Source: Variovorax sp. 679 (GTDB taxonomy: Bacteria; Pseudomonadota; Gammaproteobacteria; Burkholderiales; Burkholderiaceae_C). From it: DNA of 64,000 nt. Below the pieces are notes generated by a model. It was given only the letters and a program-made list of their open reading frames with translations. It made no database searches and was not told the DNA's origin. The position numbers and the translations under genes are program-made. Below are positions 34,925 to 42,925 of this stretch, in pieces; positions within the stretch are counted from its first letter, which is position 1, and each line of letters begins with the position of its first letter. The DNA is taken from NCBI RefSeq assembly GCF_003952185.1, contig NZ_RXFS01000010.1:62001-126000 (forward strand), read 5' to 3'.

Positions 34925-37900
34925 TCAGGCGTGCGCCCTGCCCCGGCGCCACTGCATCAGCGCACCGAGCGCAACGAGCAACGCGGCGCCCAGAGCCACC
35001 CAGAGCCGGAGGACGACTGTCTCGGCCTTGGGCGATGGCACCTCGGCCGGCGTCGGCTCGAGCTTCAAGCCCCTGACGGGTTGGGAATCGTCCGATGCAG
35101 GCTCCGCCGCCGGGGCTTCGGCCGGAGCGGGCACAGGCGGCTGCACAATCACGGGAGTCGCCGCCGGCATCGATCTGGGCGAAGGCGCATGCGGCACCAG
35201 CTCCGCCTGGGCGAACCGCTGCACGCCCGCATTGCGCTCGCGCAGCCCGGTCGCGCGCACAGCCTCCGCATAAGCCTTCGCCAGTTCGCGCCTCGTGGCG
35301 GCATCGGGCTTCCAGTAGTTCAGGCGCACCGCGTCGAGCATGCGCTCCAGCGTCTGCGCAAAGGCCGCGCGGTTGTCGCCCTCCAGCCATTCGCGCGTGC
35401 CCAGCCGGTACCCGTCGCGCACGTAGACGTCGTGCAGCGATTGCCACTGGTCCTGCCGCACGGTGGCCGGCGCCGTGACCTGCCAGCCCCAGAGGAACTG
35501 CGCGGTCTTCAACACCTGCAGCGTGCCGCTGTAGCCCTCGGCCTTCTGCGCCTCGATCCACTGCGGATGCAGGTAGCGGGTCTGCATCTCGCGCGCGATG
35601 GCGCCAGCCGCGGTATCGGTGCGCACCGCGCTACCGTCGCGCAGGTTCTGCACGTACAGCGCCGGGTCCTTTCCGGTGAGCTGCCGCACGGCCTGCGAGA
35701 TGCCGCCGAGATACTGGAACGGGTCGTCGTTGGTCAGCACGCCGTACAGGTTGGAGCTGCGCGCCATCAGCGCCGCATCGACCTGCATGAGATTGCCCGC
35801 GTAGGCGCCCGGCCGGGCCGTGCCGTCGAGGCCCTTGCCGTAGGCGTGGCCCATGCGGTCCATGTAGAGCTGCGCCATCTGCGCATCGCCGCCGCCGCGT
35901 TGCTGGCTCTTCCACACATCGCTGGCGAGCGCCGCTTCTTCCAGCCCCGCGCCGTAGCTGCCCTGCTCGTTCGAGAACACGCGCGCCGTCGACCAGCGCC
36001 GGGCCTCCTGCTCCGACGCGCCTTCCGCACGCAGCCTGCGCGCCATCGCGTCGCTGTGCTGCGCGACCGCATTGCCGGGCTCGCGCAGGGCCGCCACCTG
36101 CTGCACCGCCTCGTCGAGCCAGCGCATCACGGCGGGGAACTGGTCGCGGTAGGAGCCGGTGACGCTGACCAGCACATCCATGCGCGGCCGCTTCAGCATC
36201 GAGCCCGGAATGATCTCGATGCCGGCCATGCGCCCACCCTCGTCCCAGCGCGGCTTCACGCCCATGGCGTAGAAAGCCTGGCTTTCGAGCACGCCCTGGT
36301 GGCGCGAGGCCTCGCCGGCCCAGAGCGTGAAGGCGATCTTTTGCGGCGCCTTGCCCGCATGGGACTTCGCGTGTTCGGCGATCCAGGCATCCATTGCGGC
36401 GACGCCTGTGTCCCAGGCCGCGCGCGTGGGCACGCGGCTCGGGTCGAAGCCATAGAGGTTACGGCCGGTGGGCAGGCTATCGGGATTGCGCACCGGGTCG
36501 CCACCGTAGCTGGACTTCAGGTAGCGGCCGTCGAGAGCGGTCAGCAGGCCTTCGATTTCCTCGTTGTGCGCGAGCACGGCGTCGAGCTTCTGCGCGCGCT
36601 GCGCCAGCTCGCGCAGGCTCTGCGCGTCGGCAGCGGTTTTGCCCATCGCCGCGGCAGCTTGCGCATCGCTCAGCGCAAGCTCGACCCAGCGCGCCGGCCG
36701 CGAGCCGGCGACGTTCTTCGCGTCGATCAGGAAGGCCTCGTCGATGTCTTCGCCAAGCGCTTCGACCAGCGGCTTGCCCAGGATCTGCAGGATCGTCATG
36801 CGCCGCCGCTGCGCATCGGGCGCCTGCCCGAAGGTCGCAAGGCCCAGCGGCTGCGCGGTCTGCGCGAGTTCGTCGAGATACGGGTGCAGCACGGCGATGA
36901 AGCCCGCGAAGTCCGAGCGGATGCGCGCGGGCGTCCAGCCGAGGTCACGGTCGTAGTGCTGCCCAACGAACTCTGCTGTCAGCTGTTTCTCCAGCGCTGT
37001 CTTCACGGGTCCGGGCGACAGCGTCTCCCAATCGTGCATGCGCTCGTGCGTTTCCTGCACGCCGGGGCGAAAGCCCGCGGGCGCGAACATCGGCGTCGAA
37101 TGGCTCACCATGGTCGCGCGGCCGCGGCGCTTGGCGGTGGTGGCCTCGCCGAGGTTGTCCATGATGTACGGGTACACGTTGGGCAGGTCGCCCAGCGCGA
37201 GCAGCGGGTCGTCCTGCACCGACAGCCCGCGCTCCTTGCCCGCCGACCATTCGACGGTGCCGTGCGTGCCCACGTGCACCACCGCGCTGGCGCCGAACTG
37301 CGTGCGCAGCCAGAGGTAGGTGGCGAGGTAGCCATGGCTCAACGGAATTGAAGAGCGGTGATACACCTGCTCGGCCTTGCCCGCCACCTGCGTGCCGGGC
37401 TCGAAGCGCGGCGGCTGGCGCAGCACGACGACGTTGCCGAACTGCACACGTGGAATCACGAAGGCCGGCTCGCCCGCGACGGGGCGCAGCATGGTCGATT
37501 TCTCGGGTGCACCCCAATAGTTTTCGATCCGGCGCTGCGTTTCCACCGGCAGCGACCGGAACCACGCGAGGTAGCGCGGCAGCGGCATCGCATCGGCCAG
37601 TCCCTTGTCGAGCAGCGGCTGCAATTCGTCGCCATGCCCCGTCGGGTAGTAGGCGCGCATCGTCGCCTGCACCTGCGCGATGAGCGCGTCGGCGCCCGGC
37701 AGTTCGGTGCGGTAGCCGGCCGACTTCATCGCGGCGAGCATGTTGTTCACGCTGCGCGGCACATTGAGGAACGAGGCGCCGAAGTTGGCTTCGCCCGGCG
37801 GGTAGTTGTAGACCAGCATCGCCACGCGGCGCTCGGCGGACGGCGTGCGCTGAAGCCGCAACAGCGCGGCCGCCTTGCCGGCCACCGCGTCGATCTGCGC

Positions 37901-38935
37901 GGGCAACGGCTGCAGCGTGCCCGTGGCGGCGTCGCGGGCGCTCACGAGCATCGGATCGGTCATGCCGGCCAGCTCGCTCGGGCTGTAGTAGGCGGCGATG
38001 TCGGTCTGCGCGAGGCCGTCCCTGCTCTGCGCCCATTGCGTGGCATCCATGGCCAGCGAGGGCAATGTCTGCAGCACCGACACGCCGATGCGCTCGAGCT
38101 CTGCCTTGCGCTCGTTCGGGCTGAAGACCAGCGAGGCATTGACGATCGCATCGGCCACGCGCCGCTCGCCGGCATGCGTCATGCGGAAGAACAGGTCCTT
38201 CTGCTGGCGCGGGCCGTAGAACGCGTAGGCGCGCAGGCCACGCTGTTCCAGCGAGGCGATCAGCGCGTCGAGCCAGCCGGTGTCGTCGCTTGTCACGGTG
38301 GCGCTGTTGATGGCAATGGCGACGGTGCCGCCGCTGCCGGGCAATCGCTCGACGGCGGAGATGTCCGTCTCGATGCGAGGCCAGCCCGGGTGATAAAGGC
38401 CGGCCAGCGGCTGCGGCACGGGATCGGGCAGGCCGTCCAGCCTGCCGGGCTGCGACAGGGCCTTCATCGCCGCGCCGAGGTTGGCTGGCCCGGAGAAGCG
38501 CCAGTATTCGCGCAGCCGCTGCGCCCACGCGGCATCGACGCCGCGCTCGGCCGCGAGCGGCGCGGCAACGGAAGCCTGCCCCTTGGCCACCAGCGCGAAC
38601 TCGCCGATCAGCACATATGGCGTTGCGCCGCGCGAGATCGTGTCGCCGAAGCGCGCAGCTGCCGCCTGCGCGACGCTGATGTGCGGTGCGTCGATGACGA
38701 GCAGCCGTGCGCCTTCGAGCGCGGCGGCCAGCGTCTCCGGCGAATCCTGCGACGCCGACACCACCTGCAGCGGCAACCCGGCCTCGCGCGCAGCGGACTG
38801 CAGCCGCACCACCCGCGCCGGCGACACCAGCGACGTGCTCAAGACGACAACTCGCTCACCTGCAGGCTGGGCCCGCGCTGGCGCCACGAACCCGAGCACC
38901 ACCGCCAGGAACCAGAAAAGAAAGACCCGCGTCAC
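34925..38935 (-). CDS. Periplasmic, membrane-anchored CobN-family chelatase large subunit
   Basis: 1336 aa homologue of the cobaltochelatase large subunit CobN (about 1275 aa in the cytoplasmic enzyme). Differences are striking. The N terminus is a Sec signal peptide (hydrophobic FLFWFLAVVLGFVA, cleavage after ARA at residue 22). The CobN body runs to about residue 1245 and keeps the family motif GTHGTVEWSAGK near 553. Then come about 59 residues with 16 prolines (1248-1306), a single C-terminal helix (about 1307-1325, WVALGAALLVALGAL) and a positive tail WRRGRAHA, so the body should face the periplasm. GTG start at 38935 overlaps the DUF2149 stop. No CobS/CobT or ChlI/ChlD ATPase gene is nearby; ExbB- and ExbD-like genes are. 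By inference a proton-motive-force-driven metal or corrin handling machine in B12 uptake. I am sure of the family and topology, not of the activity. Confidence 0.88.
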   Translation of the reverse strand: MTRVFLFWFLAVVLGFVAPARAQPAGERVVVLSTSLVSPARVVRLQSAAREAGLPLQVVSASQDSPETLAAALEGARLLVIDAPHISVAQAAAARFGDTISRGATPYVLIGEFALVAKGQASVAAPLAAERGVDAAWAQRLREYWRFSGPANLGAAMKALSQPGRLDGLPDPVPQPLAGLYHPGWPRIETDISAVERLPGSGGTVAIAINSATVTSDDTGWLDALIASLEQRGLRAYAFYGPRQQKDLFFRMTHAGERRVADAIVNASLVFSPNERKAELERIGVSVLQTLPSLAMDATQWAQSRDGLAQTDIAAYYSPSELAGMTDPMLVSARDAATGTLQPLPAQIDAVAGKAAALLRLQRTPSAERRVAMLVYNYPPGEANFGASFLNVPRSVNNMLAAMKSAGYRTELPGADALIAQVQATMRAYYPTGHGDELQPLLDKGLADAMPLPRYLAWFRSLPVETQRRIENYWGAPEKSTMLRPVAGEPAFVIPRVQFGNVVVLRQPPRFEPGTQVAGKAEQVYHRSSIPLSHGYLATYLWLRTQFGASAVVHVGTHGTVEWSAGKERGLSVQDDPLLALGDLPNVYPYIMDNLGEATTAKRRGRATMVSHSTPMFAPAGFRPGVQETHERMHDWETLSPGPVKTALEKQLTAEFVGQHYDRDLGWTPARIRSDFAGFIAVLHPYLDELAQTAQPLGLATFGQAPDAQRRRMTILQILGKPLVEALGEDIDEAFLIDAKNVAGSRPARWVELALSDAQAAAAMGKTAADAQSLRELAQRAQKLDAVLAHNEEIEGLLTALDGRYLKSSYGGDPVRNPDSLPTGRNLYGFDPSRVPTRAAWDTGVAAMDAWIAEHAKSHAGKAPQKIAFTLWAGEASRHQGVLESQAFYAMGVKPRWDEGGRMAGIEIIPGSMLKRPRMDVLVSVTGSYRDQFPAVMRWLDEAVQQVAALREPGNAVAQHSDAMARRLRAEGASEQEARRWSTARVFSNEQGSYGAGLEEAALASDVWKSQQRGGGDAQMAQLYMDRMGHAYGKGLDGTARPGAYAGNLMQVDAALMARSSNLYGVLTNDDPFQYLGGISQAVRQLTGKDPALYVQNLRDGSAVRTDTAAGAIAREMQTRYLHPQWIEAQKAEGYSGTLQVLKTAQFLWGWQVTAPATVRQDQWQSLHDVYVRDGYRLGTREWLEGDNRAAFAQTLERMLDAVRLNYWKPDAATRRELAKAYAEAVRATGLRERNAGVQRFAQAELVPHAPSPRSMPAATPVIVQPPVPAPAEAPAAEPASDDSQPVRGLKLEPTPAEVPSPKAETVVLRLWVALGAALLVALGALMQWRRGRAHA

Positions 38936-39285
38936 TTCCCGTCCTGCGCGGGCACTGCATCCGCCGGCACATAGACCATCGTGCCGTCCTTCAGCCGCCA
39001 GGCGGTACCGGCCTTCTCGCCGTCACCCTGCCCGGTCGCACCGCTGGCCTTGAAGCGCGTGATCTTGCGGCCCTCGCGCGTGACGATCTCCATGTTCGGC
39101 TGGCCCTCGTTGCGGATGATCGTCACCTTGTCCTGCGCGAAGGGGTTCATCGGGTTGTTGATGACCGCGATCATCAGCATGCCGATCACCACCATGAACA
39201 CGTCGATCAGGTTGATGGTCGAGAGCACCGGGTCGTCGTCGTCGCTGTCCAGGCTGCTCAATATCGAGAACTGGCGACGGCTCAT
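38932..39285 (-). CDS. DUF2149 protein, ExbD/TolR-like single-span membrane protein
   Basis: 117 aa: a short acidic cytoplasmic N terminus (SLDSDDDDP), one membrane helix starting INLIDVFMVVIGMLMIAVI, and a periplasmic domain of about 70 residues. The helix carries Asp28 in the context N-L-I-D-V, the same place and context as the proton-path aspartate of ExbD and TolR (L-x-D-V-x-L-V). This resemblance is seen directly; the family name DUF2149 is from memory. It is encoded between the ExbB-like gene and the cobN-like gene and overlaps the latter by 4 bases. Proposed role: stator partner coupling proton flow to the periplasmic CobN-like protein. Confidence 0.82.
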   Translation of the reverse strand: MSRRQFSILSSLDSDDDDPVLSTINLIDVFMVVIGMLMIAVINNPMNPFAQDKVTIIRNEGQPNMEIVTREGRKITRFKASGATGQGDGEKAGTAWRLKDGTMVYVPADAVPAQDGK

Positions 39286-39310
39286 CGGTGCACCCTTGGC
39301 GCTGCGCGCC

Positions 39311-39363
39311 TTCCCGCCGGGCGGGAGCGAGCTTGATTGGGGCGGCCCGGCGCGGCGCTCATG
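39311..39363. repeat. Dispersed stop-codon repeat, copy 2, with adjacent hairpin
   Basis: Bases 39327-39363 match copy 1 (18432-18468) at 35 of 37 positions. On the (-) strand it again begins at the stop codon of the preceding gene (here the ExbB-like gene). A perfect hairpin with a different sequence, TCCCGCC-G-GGCGGGA at 39311-39325, sits at the same relative place as in copy 1. It fills most of the only sizeable gap (73 bp) within the cobalamin operon. Confidence 0.7.
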
Positions 39364-39832
39364 ACAGCCGGTCCCGCGCGTCGAGCACCGTCACCAGCTC
39401 GCGCATCAGCCAGCGGCGGCGCACGGTGTAGACAACGAAGGTGATCGAGGCCGATGCCAGCGCCACGATCACGCTCGCGAACGCGGGAGCCAGGCTCTGC
39501 GCCACGCCCTGCGATTCGCCCGAGGCCACGGCCACCAGCGCGGGCCCCATCGGGATCATGGTGGCGATCAGCCCCAGCATCGGTGCCACGCGGCTGCACA
39601 GGCGCACGCCTTCCAGCTGCTTGAGCACGACCAGCTCCATCTGCTCCTGGCTGGCCTGCGCGTGGGGCTGCAGCACCAGCGCGCGCAGGGGGTCGCGGCG
39701 GCGCTGCCAGTACTCGACCCCGAACGCGCCGAGGCAGTACACGGCATAGACGAAGGACAGAAGCACGCCCAGCGTCACCGGCCAGAGGAACAGGCGCGCC
39801 AGCTCGAAGAGAACGGTGTCGAAGGCCAGCAT
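39359..39832 (-). CDS. MotA/TolQ/ExbB-family proton channel protein (minimal)
   Basis: 157 aa, much shorter than ExbB or TolQ (about 230-245). Three membrane helices: about 9-38 (LFLWPVTLGVLLSFVYAVY), about 83-107 (VAPMLGLIATMIPMGPALVAVA, with the family LGLxxTxxxM pattern) and about 115-142 (LAPAFASVIVALASASITFVVYTV), with a small cytoplasmic loop between the first two. The start codon shares one base with the bluB stop (TGATG). In the same transcript as DUF2149 and the cobN-like gene; these three are read as a motor plus its periplasmic effector. No tonB gene is in the window. Confidence 0.85.
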   Translation of the reverse strand: MLAFDTVLFELARLFLWPVTLGVLLSFVYAVYCLGAFGVEYWQRRRDPLRALVLQPHAQASQEQMELVVLKQLEGVRLCSRVAPMLGLIATMIPMGPALVAVASGESQGVAQSLAPAFASVIVALASASITFVVYTVRRRWLMRELVTVLDARDRLS

Positions 39833-40515
39833 CAGGTCGGCTCCACGGAGGACGGTTGATCGAAAAGATCCGAAGGCCGGCCCCAGCCCTCGTCGAACAC
39901 CAGCGACGCGAGCGGCTCGCGCTTCGCCCAGCGTTCGCGCTGCAGCATCGGCTCTTCATAGAAGCCGTGCACGGGCCCCAGGCACAGCAAGGCGATGGGC
40001 TCGGCGCCCTCGGGCAGGCCGAGCAGCGCCGACACCTCGGCCGGATCGAAGAGCGACACCCAGCCCATGCCCAGCCCCTCGGCACGCGCCGCGAGCCAGA
40101 GGTTCTGGATGGCGCAGGAGGCCGAGGCCAGATCCATCTGCGGCAGGGTTCGGCGACCGAACACGTGCTTCTCGCGGCCGTCGGCCAGCGTCACCGCCAG
40201 CAGCTCGGCGGCGTCGAGCAGGCCCTGCACCTTCAGGCGCATGAACTCGTCCTCGCGTTCGCCGAGCGCGCGGGCCGTGAGCACGCGCTCGTTCTCGACG
40301 ACGCGGTGCAGCCGCTGCCGCAACGCCTCGCCGCGAATGCGGATGAAGCGCCACGGCTGCATGAAGCCGACGCTGGGCGCGTGGTGGGCCGCATCGAGCA
40401 GCCGGCGCAGCACTTCCGGCGCAACCTCGCCACCCGCGAAATGGCGCATGTCGCGCCGCTCGTGGATGGCGCGGTACACCGCCCTCGCCTCGCCGGCCTC
40501 GAACGCTTGCGCCAT
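39832..40515 (-). CDS. bluB: 5,6-dimethylbenzimidazole synthase
   Basis: 227 aa nitroreductase-fold flavoenzyme that cleaves FMNH2 with oxygen to make DMB, the lower ligand of B12. Seen: YRAIHERRDMRHF near residue 14, HHAPSVGFMQPWRFI near 44-58, and GLGMGWVSLFDPAEV near 150; the SVGFMQPWRF pattern separates BluB from ordinary nitroreductases. Start at 40515, 5 bp after the cobO stop. Its presence shows the organism can make its own lower ligand when salvaging incomplete corrinoids. Confidence 0.94.
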   Translation of the reverse strand: MAQAFEAGEARAVYRAIHERRDMRHFAGGEVAPEVLRRLLDAAHHAPSVGFMQPWRFIRIRGEALRQRLHRVVENERVLTARALGEREDEFMRLKVQGLLDAAELLAVTLADGREKHVFGRRTLPQMDLASASCAIQNLWLAARAEGLGMGWVSLFDPAEVSALLGLPEGAEPIALLCLGPVHGFYEEPMLQRERWAKREPLASLVFDEGWGRPSDLFDQPSSVEPT

Positions 40516-40520
40516 GGCGC

Positions 40521-41090
40521 TCAATCCTCGATGCCGCGCTGCGCCGGAATGCCGGCCTTGAAGGCGTGCTTGACCAGCGTCATCTCGGTCACGGTGTCGG
40601 CCAGCTCGATGATCTCGGGCGGGCAGCGCCGGCCGGTGAGCACCACATGCACATGCTTGGGCCGCGCGCGCAGCGTTTCGAGCACGCCTTCGAGCGGCAG
40701 CCAGCCGTAGATCAGCGGGTATGTGATCTCGTCGAGCACCACGAGGAAGAATTCGCCCGACAGGATCGCCGCCTTGGCCTTCTCCCAGCCGTCGCGCGCG
40801 AGCTGGCCCGAGCGTTCGAGGTCCTGGCTCTTCCAGCTGAAGCCGTCGCCGAGCCCTTCGATCGGAATGCCGATCTGCTCGAACATGCGGTGCTCGCCGA
40901 AGCGCGCGGTCGGCACCTTCATGAACTGGTAGATCTTCACGGCCTTGCCTCGACCATGCGCGCGCAGCGCAAGGCCGAAGGCGGCCGTGCTCTTGCCCTT
41001 GCCGTCGCCGGTGTTGACGATGACGAGGCCGCGGCGTTCGCCCTCGGGTTTTTCGTACGGTTTCTCGCTGGGGGGTGTTTCGATCTGCAT
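40521..41090 (-). CDS. cobO: Cob(I)yrinic acid a,c-diamide adenosyltransferase
   Basis: 189 aa CobA/CobO/BtuR-type ATP:corrinoid adenosyltransferase. The unusual P-loop NTGDGKGKSTAAFGLALRA is near residue 27; EFFLVVLDEITYPLIYGWL near 115 and VLTGRRCPPEIIELAD near 148 are family hallmarks. It installs the upper adenosyl ligand on Co(I). It lies 24 bp after btuD and 5 bp before bluB in the riboswitch operon. Confidence 0.96.
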   Translation of the reverse strand: MQIETPPSEKPYEKPEGERRGLVIVNTGDGKGKSTAAFGLALRAHGRGKAVKIYQFMKVPTARFGEHRMFEQIGIPIEGLGDGFSWKSQDLERSGQLARDGWEKAKAAILSGEFFLVVLDEITYPLIYGWLPLEGVLETLRARPKHVHVVLTGRRCPPEIIELADTVTEMTLVKHAFKAGIPAQRGIED

Positions 41091-41114
41091 GGTGTCGGTT
41101 CCTGTGTTCTGTGC

Positions 41115-41903
41115 TTACTTCGGCAATGCGATCCATTGGTCCGCCACCCGGTGCACGCGGATGCGGTGGTCGAACACCTGTTCCAGCGCGGCATGGGTGG
41201 CCGGGTCGTCGCAGCCGCCGTGGTGCGTGACGCGGCCTTTGTCCATCACCACCAGTTCGTCGCTCGCCAGCGCCATCGGCAATTCGTGCAGCACGCTGAC
41301 CACGGTGCGGCCTTCGGCGACCAGCGCGCGCACGGTCTGCATCCAGTCGGACTGATGCGGCGGGTCGAGGTTGGCGAGCGGCTCGTCCATCAGCAGCAGC
41401 TCGGCCTCGACCGCGAGCGCGCGCGCCAGCAGCACGCGCTGGCGTTCGCCGCCGGATAGCTGGCCCAGCGGGCGGTCGCGCCAGTCCCAGGCCTGCGTGG
41501 TGCGCAGCGCCCGCTCGACGGCCTCGCGATCGGCCTCGCCCGGCACGGCCAGCCAGCGCTGGTGCGGAAGCCGGCCGAGCATGGCGACGTCGTAGACCAT
41601 CAGGTCGTCGGCGCTGCCCTCGCCCGTGCCGCTCTGTCCGAGCCAGGAAAGACGCTGGGCACGGATGCGGGCCGGCACCTTGTTCTGCGCCTCGCCGAAG
41701 AGCAGCACCTCGCCGCGGTGCGCGAGCAGGCCCGAGAGCGCCTTGAGCAGCGTCGACTTGCCGGCGCCGTTCGGGCCGACGATGCTGGTCCAGCGCGCGG
41801 CCGACAGCTTCAGGTCGATGTCGTGCAGCACCTCGGTGGCGCCGAGCGTGGCGCTCACGCGGCGTGCCTCGAGCGCGGGCGCGTTGTTCTGCCGGCCGCT
41901 CAT
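41115..41903 (-). CDS. btuD: Cobalamin/iron-siderophore-type ABC transporter ATP-binding protein (BtuD)
   Basis: 262 aa. Walker A GPNGAGKSTLL near residue 44, Q-loop SWLGQSG, signature LSGGERQRVLLARAL near 152, Walker B ELLLMDEPLANLD and switch His in VLHELPMAL. The start at 41903 overlaps the btuC stop (ATGA). With BtuC and BtuF encoded upstream it forms the inner-membrane vitamin B12 importer. Confidence 0.94.
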   Translation of the reverse strand: MSGRQNNAPALEARRVSATLGATEVLHDIDLKLSAARWTSIVGPNGAGKSTLLKALSGLLAHRGEVLLFGEAQNKVPARIRAQRLSWLGQSGTGEGSADDLMVYDVAMLGRLPHQRWLAVPGEADREAVERALRTTQAWDWRDRPLGQLSGGERQRVLLARALAVEAELLLMDEPLANLDPPHQSDWMQTVRALVAEGRTVVSVLHELPMALASDELVVMDKGRVTHHGGCDDPATHAALEQVFDHRIRVHRVADQWIALPK

Positions 41904-42925
41904 GCCACGCCTCCGCGCGCGCCGCGCCGGTGCATCAGCCACAGCAGGTAGCTGCCGCCCAGCACGGCCGTGAGCACGCCCACCGGCAGTTCCTGGGGCG
42001 CGATCAGCCAGCGCGCCAGCAGGTCGGCCGCCATCAGCAGCAGCCCGCCCATCAGCGCCGACAGCACGATCAGCCGCGCATGCGTGGTCTTGACGACCGA
42101 GCGTACGAGGTGCGGCGCCGCCAGGCCGACGAAGGCGATCAGCCCGGTCTGCGCCACGGCCGCACCGGTGGCCAGCGCCAGCACCACGATCAGCGCCGCG
42201 CGCATCGCGCCCAGCGGCAGGCCCAGGCTGCGCGCCGTGGCCTCGCCGAGCGCGAGCCCGTCGAGCACGGGCGCCAGCGCCCAGCCCGCCAGCAGGCAGA
42301 CCGCGCCCACCATCGCCATCACCGCGCAGGCGCTCCAGCCGACGAGGCCGGTGCTGCCGAGAATGAAGCCCTGGATGGCCTGCAGGATGTCGGCCGAGGC
42401 GATGGTGATGAGGTCTTTCGCGGCGCCGAGCACCACGCCGACGATCACGCCAGCCAGCAGCAGCCGCAGCGTCTGCTGCACGCCGCGCGCCAGCATCAGC
42501 GTGAGCATCACCGCCAGCACCGCGCCCAGGAAGGCGGCGCCCGTGAGCCCGAGCCGCATCACCCACTGCATGCTGGCGGCCGAGCCACCGAACATCAGCA
42601 GCGCCAGCGCCACGCCCAGCGAGGCGCCCGAGGCGCTGCCCAGCAGGTACGGATCGGCCAGCGGATTGCGGAACAGCCCCTGCGCCACCGCGCCGGCCAG
42701 CCCCAGCAGCGCGCCCGCCAGCCACGCGCCAAGCGTGCGCGGCAGGCGGATGTCCCAGACGATCTGCAGCGCCACCGGGTCGTGCCGCGCCGCGAACAGG
42801 CTTTCGAAGCCGGTGCTGCCGATGCCCAGGCCCAGCAGCAGCAGCGCCGCACCCAGCACCAGCAGGCCGGCACCGAGCAGCAGGACGCGGCGCAGGTGAA
42901 TCGTGTGCCTTCGCGCCGCGTTCAC
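41900..42925 (-). CDS. btuC: Vitamin B12 ABC transporter permease (BtuC, FecCD family)
   Basis: 341 aa with about ten hydrophobic helices. FecCD-family motifs: IRLPRTLGAWLAGALLGLAGA near residue 58, NPLADPYLLGSASGASLGVALA near 87, and GLAAPHLVR near 275. GTG start at 42925 overlapping the btuF stop (GTGA); a longer upstream reading runs antisense-like through btuF and is not real. It pairs with BtuD. Confidence 0.94.
   Translation of the reverse strand: MNAARRHTIHLRRVLLLGAGLLVLGAALLLLGLGIGSTGFESLFAARHDPVALQIVWDIRLPRTLGAWLAGALLGLAGAVAQGLFRNPLADPYLLGSASGASLGVALALLMFGGSAASMQWVMRLGLTGAAFLGAVLAVMLTLMLARGVQQTLRLLLAGVIVGVVLGAAKDLITIASADILQAIQGFILGSTGLVGWSACAVMAMVGAVCLLAGWALAPVLDGLALGEATARSLGLPLGAMRAALIVVLALATGAAVAQTGLIAFVGLAAPHLVRSVVKTTHARLIVLSALMGGLLLMAADLLARWLIAPQELPVGVLTAVLGGSYLLWLMHRRGARGGVA

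Noticed and set aside
34925..38935. Reading the cobN-like gene as the normal aerobic cobaltochelatase subunit
   Set aside because: It has a signal peptide and C-terminal anchor, lacks CobS/CobT partners and lies with exbB/exbD-like genes, so the cytoplasmic role is not supported.
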